DNA from: Clostridia bacterium
Lineage (GTDB): Bacteria > Bacillota > Clostridia > TANB77 > CAG-465
DNA: 64,000 nucleotides
NCBI GenBank assembly: GCA_900772475.1
Contig: CAAHEI010000105.1
Span: 1 to 64,000 of the forward strand
Reading direction: 5' to 3'
The notes beneath the pieces were generated by a model. The model saw only the letters and a program-made list of their open reading frames with translations, did not search any database and was not told the DNA's origin. The translations under genes were made by a program, and so were the position numbers. This document shows, piece by piece, positions 1 through 7,655 of the stretch; the first letter of the stretch is position 1; every line of letters begins with the position of its first letter.

Positions 1-2
1 AT

Positions 3-302
3 CTAGGACTTACATATTCAATTTTTATTGTTTATAATTATTTTCAACAAAACCTTATTTCATTAGACCCGCTTACCAAAATCAATAACCGAGAACAATT
101 GGATATTTATTTAACAATGAAAATGAAGGAAAATCATCAAAAAAAAGATCTTTATTTATTTTTATTAGACATTGAAGCAACATTTTCTAGTAGGAAATAT
201 TTGGGTTTAAATTTTTCTAAAACATCTAAATACCTAAAGAATAAACTACTTTCTTTACCATCGAGACCTTCTTTATATCTATTACAGTTAGACAAATTTT
301 GA
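3..302 (+). pseudogene. Host GGDEF-domain gene fragment, interrupted
   Basis: Reading from base 3 gives a hydrophobic stretch and then LDPLTKINNREQLDIYL and LYLFLLDIE, which match the start of a GGDEF (diguanylate cyclase) domain: the D-x-LT-x-x-NR motif and the first beta strand ending L-x-D-I-(D/E). After about base 175 the frame stays open to 302, but the residues no longer resemble GGDEF and lie antisense to a phage methyltransferase. The 5' end is cut by the window edge. Inference: host chromosome next to an integrated phage. The family match is good; that it is host DNA is inferred. Confidence 0.6.
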
Positions 303-520
303 CAAGGCGAACCGCCAATAACCATATCAATTTGTGGTAATTCCCATTCATTATATTTATTTATATCCCCTAATTCAATTATATCGGGGAAGTTTGTTTT
401 TGCTACCGTGATGGCATCTTGTTCAATTTCACTTGCAAAATAATTATCTACTTTAATACCTGCTCTTTCTAATGCAAGCCTGCCTGTGCCAATTCCATCA
501 AACAAACTCAAAATATTCAT
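152..520 (-). CDS. C5 cytosine DNA methyltransferase, C-terminally truncated
   Basis: 122 residues. Motif I FDGIGTGRLALERAGI (SAM binding), motif IV GGSPCQNLS with the catalytic Cys, and motif VI LENVASM are present. The family is normally over 300 aa; everything after ENVASM (motif VIII, target-recognition domain, motifs IX and X) is missing, and the frame ends four residues past the inferred prophage junction. The start has a strong GGAGGG site. The product should be inactive unless joined to a distal part at the other prophage end. Probable role when intact: self-methylation against host restriction. Confidence 0.85.
   Translation of the reverse strand: MNILSLFDGIGTGRLALERAGIKVDNYFASEIEQDAITVAKTNFPDIIELGDINKYNEWELPQIDMVIGGSPCQNLSNCNRYKEGLDGKESSLFFRYLDVLEKFKPKYFLLENVASMSNKNK
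158..182. other. Putative prophage attachment junction
   Basis: The rightward GGDEF reading frame and the leftward C5 methyltransferase reading frame both lose their family similarity inside this short stretch. The sequence around TTAGACATTGAAGC can encode both LDIE (host gene) and the complement of ASMSN (methyltransferase), as expected of a shared att core. The exact core cannot be fixed without the other junction, which lies outside the window. Confidence 0.45.
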
Positions 521-558
521 TTATTTTATCCCTCCAAAATTTTAATTGTCTGCCAGTT

Positions 559-726
559 TTATTTCTTACATCCCAAAGAATAATACGGGCACATTGCACC
601 AGCACATTGAATTATTTTTTTACCATACAATCTTTTAAGTTCTGCTATTTTTTCTTTGCTTTCACAAAGCATATATTTTTTCTTCTGCTTTCCATTTTTG
701 AAATGCAAATCGGTTTTAATTGTCAT
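559..726 (-). CDS. Small cysteine-containing protein
   Basis: A 55-aa ORF (MTIKTDLHFKNGKQKKK at the start, CAGAMCPYYSLGCKK at the end) with a GGGGG ribosome-binding site, overlapping the end of the upstream PP-loop gene by 11 bp and followed closely by the methyltransferase gene. Four Cys residues in the C-terminal half could bind a metal. Function unknown. Confidence 0.6.
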   Translation of the reverse strand: MTIKTDLHFKNGKQKKKYMLCESKEKIAELKRLYGKKIIQCAGAMCPYYSLGCKK

Positions 727-1543
727 TATTTCCCCCATCGTTCCTCAGTTTATCAAACAAATTTAGTTGTGTTGGTCGCTTGTCAATTTCTTCTAGTTTT
801 TTAAGCCATTTGGTTTTAACAATGTTCTCAACATAGTCAGCGTTGTATTTTGGGTTCTTCCCCCTTATTACAAATGGTCTGCCCAACTTTTCTGAGACAT
901 TTTTCTCACTCTCTCGCATCTTAGATACCATACATTCAAAGTTTTGTGGATAATATTTATATAGGTAAGCAAGGTTAAGCAAACTACTCATAGGGCAGAA
1001 CATACACCCACATCTTTTATTGTATTTGTAGTAGTCGTTAAATATCGGTTGTGTTTTTGCCCATTCCCAAATATCTTGCTCTAATACCCCCCACCCCTCT
1101 ACAAGTGGGTAGACTTCTTTCAAAATGTTTGAGTTCCGTTTGTCATATCTTCTCATCTCATCTTTACAATACCCAATATAGAAGTAAGTATTATATCCAA
1201 GCGATTTCATAAATTCTACTAGTTGTTTTTTTGCATCAAGTTTATAGTGATTATTGCACCACCTATTTATTCTAGTAGGAAAATTATATTTCTTATATAA
1301 TTCTTCCCAAGTCTTTCGTGGCTTTATGCGAACAAATCTTATATTATGTTTCTTGCACTCGCTTTCCATATAGTCAATAACATTTTTAATAAATGGATAG
1401 TCAATTTCAAGTTCAAAATGGCAAACTCCATCTAGTGGGTATTTATCTAAATGATTTAAAATATAATACAACATATACAAACTGTCTTTACCGCCACTGA
1501 CACTCGCCCAATAAGATGGTTTTAATGCAATTTCATTCGCCAT
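716..1543 (-). CDS. PP-loop ATPase, PAPS reductase/DndC-like
   Basis: 275 aa. The N-terminal SVSGGKDSLYML is a PP-loop (SGGxDS) adenylating ATP-pyrophosphatase signature. RCGCMFCP near residue 180 is a CxC..C cluster typical of phage PAPS-reductase-like proteins, which may hold a metal or Fe-S centre. These enzymes activate a substrate with ATP for sulfur or nucleotide chemistry; the phage substrate is not known. The neighbouring C5 methyltransferase suggests a DNA- or nucleotide-modification cluster (inference). GGGGAATAATT ribosome-binding site. Confidence 0.8.
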   Translation of the reverse strand: MANEIALKPSYWASVSGGKDSLYMLYYILNHLDKYPLDGVCHFELEIDYPFIKNVIDYMESECKKHNIRFVRIKPRKTWEELYKKYNFPTRINRWCNNHYKLDAKKQLVEFMKSLGYNTYFYIGYCKDEMRRYDKRNSNILKEVYPLVEGWGVLEQDIWEWAKTQPIFNDYYKYNKRCGCMFCPMSSLLNLAYLYKYYPQNFECMVSKMRESEKNVSEKLGRPFVIRGKNPKYNADYVENIVKTKWLKKLEEIDKRPTQLNLFDKLRNDGGNNDN

Positions 1544-1545
1544 AA

Positions 1546-2076
1546 TTATTCCCCTTTAAGCATTTTTATCTGCCCATCCAAATATCCTTTCATTGCTGTA
1601 AGATTTACATAGAATTCTCCATCTTTTTCTATACATCCCAAAAACGATGCTATATTTCTAGCAACTTCTAATTCGCTGATTGCGATACTATTTTGTGTTT
1701 TTTCTAAATCTTTTTTAAACTCTTCATTTTCTTCATTGTAGTAGGGATTTTCTTGAAACTTGCTTAAATGATTTTCCAGCAATTTATCAAACATTTTACT
1801 ACTTGTTCCTTGTAGTTCTTGAACAGTTTCTTTATATTTATCAAGTTCTTCAGTGAGTTTTCTATTTTCTTCTCTCAATGCTTCCCATTTCTTTTCTTGT
1901 AAAGTTTTCATAAATGGTGTAAGCACTTTTGCTTCTAACTCTTTTATCTCTTTATTGTAATCATTAAGCAACTCACAAATATTATCTTCGGTAATCCATC
2001 TGTCTCTCACATTATCAAAAATTTCAATAAAGTTTTTATTGCTTTTTTGCAACTCGTATCTTTCTTTTTGTGCCAT
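1546..2076 (-). CDS. Coiled-coil hypothetical protein
   Basis: About 176 aa from the ATG at 2076, chosen because GGGAG lies 10 bases upstream; an earlier in-frame start at 2103 lacks a better site. It is rich in Glu/Lys heptad-like stretches (residues ~45-110), so a coiled coil is likely. It lies two bases from the PP-loop gene in the same leftward operon. No recognised domain. Confidence 0.65.
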   Translation of the reverse strand: MAQKERYELQKSNKNFIEIFDNVRDRWITEDNICELLNDYNKEIKELEAKVLTPFMKTLQEKKWEALREENRKLTEELDKYKETVQELQGTSSKMFDKLLENHLSKFQENPYYNEENEEFKKDLEKTQNSIAISELEVARNIASFLGCIEKDGEFYVNLTAMKGYLDGQIKMLKGE

Positions 2077-2080
2077 AATT

Positions 2081-2344
2081 TTATTCTCCCTTTTCAATTT
2101 CAAGCAATGATTTATTTAGTTCTATTCTTAATCTTTTCATAGCACTCATAGAATATCTTTGACCATGATTCCAATATGCTCTTTGCAAATTTATTGATAA
2201 ATCTTCAAGTTTTTTCCAGTACTCTTGTGACCTGTATTCATATCCTTCAAGATTTTTAATAGCAGTTTTATAATATAATTGCTCTTTCTCATTATCTTCT
2301 ATCATTTTTAAAAGTCTTTTTAAAAGTTGTTTTTGATATTCCAT
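2081..2344 (-). CDS. Small helical hypothetical protein
   Basis: 87 aa starting MEYQKQLLKRLLKM, predicted all-helical and highly charged. The start at 2344 follows a GAGGTG site; the longer reading (2380) runs into the XRE gene. It sits between the XRE regulator and the coiled-coil gene with only a few bases spacing or overlap, so it is co-transcribed. Function unknown. Confidence 0.6.
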   Translation of the reverse strand: MEYQKQLLKRLLKMIEDNEKEQLYYKTAIKNLEGYEYRSQEYWKKLEDLSINLQRAYWNHGQRYSMSAMKRLRIELNKSLLEIEKGE

Positions 2345-2345
2345 T

Positions 2346-2528
2346 TTACACCTCAATATTATTTTCTTTACAAAGTTCAAAAATTTTCTTTTGGTTTTTT
2401 AGCCCAATATTTCTAACATCTCTTTCCCATTCGCTAATTGTTCCCCAATGAACACCCAAAACTTTTGCAAGGTCATCTTGTGTCATAAAAAGTTTTTTTC
2501 TAATTTCTCTCAATTTTTTGCCGTTCAT
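2346..2528 (-). CDS. XRE-family helix-turn-helix regulator
   Basis: 60 aa starting MNGKKLREIRKKLFM. The stretch TQDDLAKVLGVHWGTISEWER is a classic Cro/C1 helix-turn-helix. The ATG at 2528 is preceded by AAAGGAG. It is a single-domain Cro-like protein with no oligomerisation or peptidase part. Four near-identical dyads lie directly upstream (2557-2685) and are the obvious operators, implying autoregulation and control of the leftward genes around it. Probably part of the lysis-lysogeny or early-gene switch. Confidence 0.85.
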   Translation of the reverse strand: MNGKKLREIRKKLFMTQDDLAKVLGVHWGTISEWERDVRNIGLKNQKKIFELCKENNIEV

Positions 2529-2556
2529 CTCTACTCCTTTATAATTATTATTACTA

Positions 2557-2685
2557 TGCACAATAGTGCAGTCTTTTCTTGTTTAAGTATGCACAACGGT
2601 GCAGTGGTATCAATCTTTTATCAATAGCAAGTGCATTTTGGTGCATACAATAAGTTGATATGTTTTGACTATGCATTACCGTGCA
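2557..2685. promoter_or_regulatory. Four TGCA-N6-TGCA operator sites
   Basis: Dyads TGCACAATAGTGCA (2557-2570), TGCACAACGGTGCA (2590-2603), TGCATTTTGGTGCA (2632-2645) and TGCATTACCGTGCA (2672-2685) are spaced 33, 42 and 40 bp start to start. They occupy the gap between the XRE gene and the next upstream leftward gene. A TTGATA -35-like sequence for the XRE gene lies among them. The last dyad also overlaps a rightward TTGACT/TATAAT pair (2665-2691, 15-bp spacer). Confidence 0.8.
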
Positions 2686-2718
2686 TATAATTATATATAT
2701 TTATCTACCATACCATAG

Positions 2719-3183
2719 TTATTTCTTTGCTTTCTTTTTCTTGATGGTCTGATACTCGGTATTTTCTAGTTTAATGTCTTGTAATTTAACTTTTTCAACA
2801 CTATCGACTTGCCATCTCTTACTAAAAGACCATAAACTTGGCAATCCAGGACTTTTAGATATTTCTCTATCTATAAAACCTTTTTCTCTTAATTCCTTAA
2901 AACAATAGAAAACTTTTCTTTCGCCAACCAAACCAATTTTTACCGCCAAACTTGCTGAATATTCAAACATGCCCGTATCCCAAAATAACTTACTATGTGT
3001 AGCCCAATCAATCATATACCTAAACAGCTCCCTTGAATATATATCTAATGACATATAAACTGGACTATGCAACATCTCGTGTGTCATTTTTACAAAGCCA
3101 TCATTTTTCTCGCTAGATAAACATTTTTCTAAATTTAGTGCCACTTCCCTTCGTTTCGAGGTGGACTTTCGTTTTTCACTCAT
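2719..3183 (-). CDS. Winged-helix phage protein (Rep/replisome-organiser-like)
   Basis: 154 aa. FVKMTHEMLHSPVYMSLD followed by a helical segment and LREKGFID resembles the N-terminal winged-helix domain of phage replisome organisers and plasmid Rep-like proteins. The C-terminus is Lys-rich (TIKKKKAKK). It has its own promoter (3282-3310) and a ~95-nt leader whose hairpin can hide the ribosome-binding site. It may regulate or start replication; function inferred only. Confidence 0.65.
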   Translation of the reverse strand: MSEKRKSTSKRREVALNLEKCLSSEKNDGFVKMTHEMLHSPVYMSLDIYSRELFRYMIDWATHSKLFWDTGMFEYSASLAVKIGLVGERKVFYCFKELREKGFIDREISKSPGLPSLWSFSKRWQVDSVEKVKLQDIKLENTEYQTIKKKKAKK

Positions 3184-3186
3184 AAT

Positions 3187-3235
3187 ATGTCTCCCTTTAT
3201 ATTGGTGACAATCAAAGTAATCTTAACGGAGACAT
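3187..3235 (-). promoter_or_regulatory. RBS-sequestering hairpin in leader
   Basis: In the leftward mRNA, ATGTCTCC (complement of 3228-3235) can pair perfectly with GGAGACAT (complement of 3187-3194). The latter contains the GGGAGA Shine-Dalgarno site of the gene starting at 3183. An 8-bp stem over a ~33-nt loop would block translation. Confidence 0.6.
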
Positions 3236-3281
3236 CAATTAAGAAACAGTTGCAATCTGCTGTCCTTTGCTTGTCGTAAAT

Positions 3282-3310
3282 ATAATAACATATTATTTTT
3301 GAAAAGTCAA
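3282..3310 (-). promoter_or_regulatory. Sigma-A-type promoter, leftward
   Basis: On the minus strand TTGACT (complement of 3305-3310), a 17-bp spacer ending in TGT, and TATTAT (complement of 3282-3287). It drives the winged-helix gene at 3183 with a ~95-nt leader. Confidence 0.7.
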
Positions 3311-3355
3311 TCAAAATATCATATTTTTATCGTATTTCAATAAGTTTTTAGAAAT

Positions 3356-5284
3356 TTATTTTCTCACATCACAGTCATCAAGTGTGTAACATTTATTTAT
3401 TAAAACTAAATTTGGTTTTACATTTTGATTTGTAACCAAATAAATTTGTTGCATAGTTGGTTCTTCTCTAATTACATCACCTAAAACTGCATCATCAATG
3501 AACATTGGAATAGACACACCAAGAATTTTTTGCAATGAGATGACAGTGAGTTTGTTTGCCAAAACTCTTTGTCCAGTGCTCAAAGCATCGTATTCTGCTT
3601 CAACTGTTTCGCCATCGGTATTTTTTATAAGCACACAATCACAAGTTTCACGGTAACCTAACACAGTTCCGCTAGTTAAATATTCATAGAAGTTGTATCT
3701 TATATTCTCAAATTTGCTATTTACATCTTCATTGACAAACTTGATTTTTGCATTTGTGTATTCGGTCATTGCCTTCAACTTCAAAATTCGTTCTTGGTCT
3801 TGAATTGCAAGTTCTCTTTCTCTTGCCTTGATGTCATTGATACGATTTGTGATTTTTCCTATATTGTCTTTTTTAGACAACTCACAAATAACATTTTCGT
3901 AATCAATTTTTAACTCGACAATTTTATCACGAATAACTTTTGTAGTGTCGGTTTGGTCTATGTTCGCAATCTCGGTTTGCAAGTCAGCGATTTGCTTTTC
4001 AATTTCGCTTGTATCTTCTTTCGCTGGCACATTTTCCTTTAACTCGTTTAATTGCCCTAAAATTGCTTGTTTTCTTTCAGATAAAGTATTTGTCCTATCT
4101 TGTGTGTTTCGTTTCTCTACGGTGCTATTTTCGTGCTTATTTGCGATGTTTGAAAGTCTTTTTTCTTTGTCGCTCTCAAAATTAGCAATCAACTCGTTTG
4201 CTTTTCCAGTTGGTAGGTCTCGTTTGCAAGTTGGACACACTGCTTTCGCTTTGTCAAAAGTTTCTTCTTCAATGGTTTGTTTTTCAATATCTAAATCTTC
4301 CAATTCGTTTGAAAGTCTTGTAATTTTTTCTTCACAGAATTTTATATCTTGTTCAATACTTTCTAAATCTCTTGTGAGTGTATTAACTTTTCTATTATAG
4401 TCTAACTCACTTGCCGAATTTTTATTTTGCACTTGGAATAAATCATTTTTAAGTTTTGCAAGTTGTTCGTTCTTTTCAACAAGGATGGTGTTTTTACCTG
4501 CTTCTTGTTGCTCACTGGTTAGTCGCTCAATCTCTGCAATGAGTTTTAATTTTTGATTTTCCAAAGCATTGAAATCAATAGATGTATACTCTGCTAACTC
4601 GGTTTGTCTTTCCGCAATAATGGTTTTGCAATCATCCAACTCTTTTTGTATATTTGTATTCAAAGCATTAAGAGATTTTTTAATCTCAATTTCATCTTGT
4701 CCCTTTTGTAAATATTCTCTTATAGCATCAAATTTTGGGTCATTTTCAATCGCCTTAAATTTATTATCAATATCAAACAATTTGAATAAATATTTTCTAC
4801 GGGCAACTTTATCCCAATTACCAGAATTTTTTGTATTAAATAAATCAATAGTAGATAAAAGTTCAATGTCTTGATAACTCATACCAAAAATTTCTGCAAT
4901 TTTTTCTTTGTATTCGCCAGTTTTTAATGGTTGGTTGTCAATGAAGTATCCAAAATTAGTGCCTTTGTATTCTTCTGCTCCATTTTCTTTGTTTGGTTGG
5001 TATTTTGATTCATTGGTTCTTTTTAATTCGTAAATCAATTCATTTACATTTAGTCTAACCACAACTTCGGTGTTTAGTGCGTGTATTCTATAACAACCAT
5101 TTATCATTGGTTCCCAGTTTTGTATAGAAAATCCTAATGCCCAAAGGTATGCATAATATGCAGTTGATTTTCCTGAGCCATAACTTCCTTCAATTATATT
5201 TTGTCCGTCAGTGAAATTATATTCACCCCTTGCAACACCACCAAAATTTTGTAATGAAATTTTTTCTATAAATATTTTATTCAT
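3356..5284 (-). CDS. SbcC/Rad50-like ATPase with zinc hook
   Basis: 642 aa. Walker A GSYGSGKST (residues 33-41), long heptad-rich coiled coils, a central CPTCKRDLP zinc hook near residue 345, then the ABC signature region ALSTGQRVLANKL and Walker B IPMFIDDAVLGD near the C-terminus. This is the SMC/Rad50/SbcC/RecN layout, as in phage T4 gp46. Such proteins hold and process DNA ends, usually with an Mre11-like nuclease (SbcD/gp47); none is seen next to it. It overlaps the upstream gene by 8 bp. AAAGGAG ribosome-binding site. Confidence 0.85.
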   Translation of the reverse strand: MNKIFIEKISLQNFGGVARGEYNFTDGQNIIEGSYGSGKSTAYYAYLWALGFSIQNWEPMINGCYRIHALNTEVVVRLNVNELIYELKRTNESKYQPNKENGAEEYKGTNFGYFIDNQPLKTGEYKEKIAEIFGMSYQDIELLSTIDLFNTKNSGNWDKVARRKYLFKLFDIDNKFKAIENDPKFDAIREYLQKGQDEIEIKKSLNALNTNIQKELDDCKTIIAERQTELAEYTSIDFNALENQKLKLIAEIERLTSEQQEAGKNTILVEKNEQLAKLKNDLFQVQNKNSASELDYNRKVNTLTRDLESIEQDIKFCEEKITRLSNELEDLDIEKQTIEEETFDKAKAVCPTCKRDLPTGKANELIANFESDKEKRLSNIANKHENSTVEKRNTQDRTNTLSERKQAILGQLNELKENVPAKEDTSEIEKQIADLQTEIANIDQTDTTKVIRDKIVELKIDYENVICELSKKDNIGKITNRINDIKARERELAIQDQERILKLKAMTEYTNAKIKFVNEDVNSKFENIRYNFYEYLTSGTVLGYRETCDCVLIKNTDGETVEAEYDALSTGQRVLANKLTVISLQKILGVSIPMFIDDAVLGDVIREEPTMQQIYLVTNQNVKPNLVLINKCYTLDDCDVRK

Positions 5285-5669
5285 CTTTTACTCCTTTACC
5301 ATTTGTTGGCACATCATTTATTACCAAATCATAATCATCATCGTCATCATCAAAATCTTCACATTTTTCATTGATGTACAAATAACAATTTTCTAGTTCT
5401 AATTCGTTTGTTCCGCTTAAATGTTTAATATATTCAGAAACGAATTTACTAGCACATTCTTGGCACAAATCTCTATATATGGAAGAATCCGCACTATCTC
5501 TTCCCCAATCACTATGCCAAGTGTGGACCTTTATATATTGACATTCATCGTCTCTATATTGATTCCCAGGAAATATAACTTTGTTACATTCATCACATCT
5601 TAAATATTCAACATTCCTAATACTTTTTGTTTTGACTTCAACTTTTTGTTCTGGACCTAAAAATTTCAT
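5277..5669 (-). CDS. Zinc-finger-like acidic protein
   Basis: 130 aa. CDECNKVI and LCQECASKF form two CxxC pairs about 40 residues apart, likely one treble-clef or zinc-ribbon site. The C-terminal third carries a run of Asp (EDFDDDDDDYD), possibly DNA mimicry or binding to a basic partner. GGGAGGTG site. It overlaps the SbcC-like gene downstream, so expression is coupled. Function unknown. Confidence 0.7.
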   Translation of the reverse strand: MKFLGPEQKVEVKTKSIRNVEYLRCDECNKVIFPGNQYRDDECQYIKVHTWHSDWGRDSADSSIYRDLCQECASKFVSEYIKHLSGTNELELENCYLYINEKCEDFDDDDDDYDLVINDVPTNGKGVKDE

Positions 5670-5672
5670 TAT

Positions 5673-5996
5673 TCACCTCCCGATATTTTTTATATTATCA
5701 AAAACATATTTAGCAAAAATTTCCAAATTTAAACATAGTTGATCATATACGCTTATTTTAAAATGTGTCCCATTGTTAAAAATATCGCCAATAGAAATTT
5801 CGTATTCTGATTTACCCCAAAATGAATACATCGCAATATTTTTTAATTCTTGAGAAAAACACTCAAATGTTTCGTTATTCTTTTTTAATTTCTTTTTTAT
5901 TTCTTTAAGACAATCATTAAATCTTGAACTTGTAAATATATTAAACTTTTCAATTGATTTTTTGTTTATATTGTAAATATATACATACCAAACCAT
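5673..5996 (-). CDS. Hypothetical protein
   Basis: 107 aa starting MVWYVYIYNINKKSIEKF. The ATG at 5996 is chosen over an in-frame TTG at 6002 because a GGGGTGATTGATA leader fits it. It is aromatic and Lys-rich with no recognised domain, in the operon reading toward the SbcC-like gene. Confidence 0.65.
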   Translation of the reverse strand: MVWYVYIYNINKKSIEKFNIFTSSRFNDCLKEIKKKLKKNNETFECFSQELKNIAMYSFWGKSEYEISIGDIFNNGTHFKISVYDQLCLNLEIFAKYVFDNIKNIGR

Positions 5997-6009
5997 TATC
6001 AATCACCCC

Positions 6010-6174
6010 TTATACAATAGTCTCGAATTTTTTTGCCCAAAACCATATTTCAATATCCCCACTAGCATTTCTGTTTATCGCTAAAACATCTTTTCTTTTT
6101 ATTTTATTTTTGGCAATAAACTTAATCATTCTTGCGGGGGAAGTTTCAATATTCCAACACAAATATTTTTTCAT
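6010..6174 (-). CDS. Small hypothetical protein
   Basis: 54 aa from the ATG at 6174 (MKKYLCWNIETSPAR), preceded by AGGTGATAAAAAA; the longer reading to 6213 overlaps the upstream gene and lacks a site. Two-strand basic/aromatic composition (IEIWFWAKKF). Unknown function; same operon as its neighbours. Confidence 0.55.
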   Translation of the reverse strand: MKKYLCWNIETSPARMIKFIAKNKIKRKDVLAINRNASGDIEIWFWAKKFETIV

Positions 6175-6181
6175 TTTTTTA

Positions 6182-6481
6182 TCACCTACCATTAGTATCC
6201 ACAGGATACCCAATTATATTGTTTTTAATCGCAAAATCTTCAATTTCCTTATATTTTAAAGCCATTATGGCAATAAAAGAGTGAAGGTCTACATTCTGCT
6301 TGTTTAAATTTTCTCCCACATGATTACTTATTTCCAATTCTAATTCATATTGATTTAGTGATTCACAAATTTCCGATGCGACATCTTCAGTTGTTGAGAT
6401 TTCCCAAATTAGAATTTCATTGTTGTATATTTTAAAATTTTTCAAATCACTTGAAGTGTAATTATATTTTTCTTTAACCAT
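6182..6481 (-). CDS. Hypothetical protein
   Basis: 99 aa (MVKEKYNYTSSDLKNF), first gene after a consensus leftward promoter at 6507-6535 and an AAAGGGG site. No recognised domain; acidic helical middle part (SEICESLNQYELELE). Confidence 0.65.
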   Translation of the reverse strand: MVKEKYNYTSSDLKNFKIYNNEILIWEISTTEDVASEICESLNQYELELEISNHVGENLNKQNVDLHSFIAIMALKYKEIEDFAIKNNIIGYPVDTNGR

Positions 6482-6506
6482 TCTTTCCCCTTTAATTTAC
6501 AAATTC

Positions 6507-6535
6507 ATTATATCATTTATTTAACATTTTGTCAA
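6507..6535 (-). promoter_or_regulatory. Consensus promoter, leftward
   Basis: Minus strand TTGACA (complement of 6530-6535), exactly 17 bp, then TATAAT (complement of 6507-6512). Both hexamers are perfect. It lies 26 bp upstream of the gene starting at 6481, just after the integrase gene stop. Confidence 0.85.
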
Positions 6536-6553
6536 ATGAAATACATATATTGT

Positions 6554-7582
6554 TTATATATTCCCAAATTTTTTCTTTAACAATAAAAACAATTGATATT
6601 CATCATCTTGTGAAAAATTATTTTCTTGAACATTGTTTTGTTTATCAAACATATTATTTACGGCATTTGAAAGTTTGTTTGCATCATAGTTAACATAGCA
6701 TTGTTCAGTTGTAGTCACGCTTGCATGTCTCAAAAACTCACTAGCAGTTTTTATATCTCCAGTATTATTATAGATGGTTGTTCCTGCACTTCTTCTAATT
6801 GAGTGTAGTGTAATTTTGTCAGCATTTGGTATCCCCGCCTTTGAAGCAAAACGCTTGATTTGTTGGTAAAATGAAGTGTGGTTTACTTGATCGCCATTGG
6901 TTAAATCTTTTGTTTCGCTGGTACTTTTGTCCCCAATGTTAGATACAAATAAATATCCTTTATCCTTACCACCTAATGACTTATATTCTTCCATAGTTTC
7001 TTTTCTTTCTGTATTTATATACTCTATCAATTCAATAATGATTTGTGATGGTACTGGTTGGCTTATCCATTTTTTACCTTTGCCCAAAACACGAATTGTG
7101 CATTGTTCCTTGTCAATGTCATCAACCTTGAGCGAGCAAATTTCATTTCTTCTAAAGCCGGTTGCCATCAAGAGTTTTGTCATCAAATATAATCTTTTTT
7201 TATTTGTATGTTCTTTAATAAATTGTAAAAGTTTCTCACAATCATTTTCACAAGGTGTATAGTGGATTTTATTTACTGTGCGAATAGGTTTCACGTCCTC
7301 AAAAGTGTTTTCATTGATGAAATGTTTTTTCATTGCCCAGTTGAGTAGATTTTTAATTGTTTGCAATCTTTGATTAGTTGTTCTGTCTGACCAATCTTTT
7401 TCTTTTGAAAAGTTGTAAAATTTTTCGATGTCAATTTGTGTAAGATTGTTGATGTCTTGTAAGGTTTTTATATCAAAAATCTCAAAGAATAATTCAACTT
7501 CATCATTGTATCTTTGTTTTGTGCAATCACTTGCCATCGCATATTGTGCTAAATATTGTTTTTTAAATTCCAAAATTGTCAT
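6554..7582 (-). CDS. int: Tyrosine site-specific integrase
   Basis: 342 aa from the ATG at 7582, preceded by GGAGGATATAAAA. It has an N-terminal SAM-like/core-binding domain (to ~residue 100). The C-terminal catalytic domain shows the Arg box TGFRRNEICSL, the beta-hairpin Lys in GKGKKWISQP, the H-x-x-R box LHSIRRSAGT, and LRHASVTTTEQCYVNYD with the nucleophilic Tyr. It catalyses integration or excision between attP and attB. It has its own promoter at 7618-7646. The candidate junction is 6.4 kb away rather than beside the gene, which is unusual. Confidence 0.93.
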   Translation of the reverse strand: MTILEFKKQYLAQYAMASDCTKQRYNDEVELFFEIFDIKTLQDINNLTQIDIEKFYNFSKEKDWSDRTTNQRLQTIKNLLNWAMKKHFINENTFEDVKPIRTVNKIHYTPCENDCEKLLQFIKEHTNKKRLYLMTKLLMATGFRRNEICSLKVDDIDKEQCTIRVLGKGKKWISQPVPSQIIIELIEYINTERKETMEEYKSLGGKDKGYLFVSNIGDKSTSETKDLTNGDQVNHTSFYQQIKRFASKAGIPNADKITLHSIRRSAGTTIYNNTGDIKTASEFLRHASVTTTEQCYVNYDANKLSNAVNNMFDKQNNVQENNFSQDDEYQLFLLLKKKFGNI

Positions 7583-7617
7583 TTTTATATCCTCCCTCAT
7601 TCCAATTTCGTGTCTAT

Positions 7618-7646
7618 ATGTTAGCATAAGTAAACGAATTTGTCAA
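7618..7646 (-). promoter_or_regulatory. Integrase promoter, leftward
   Basis: Minus strand TTGACA (complement of 7641-7646), 17-bp spacer with TG upstream of the -10, TAACAT (complement of 7618-7623). It is placed 35 bp before the integrase start, between it and the adenine methyltransferase gene. Confidence 0.7.
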
Positions 7647-7655
7647 GTAAATTTC

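Noticed and set aside
3945..4400. 151-codon rightward Ser/Phe-rich ORF
   Set aside because: Antisense shadow of the SbcC-like coiled coil; no start signals.
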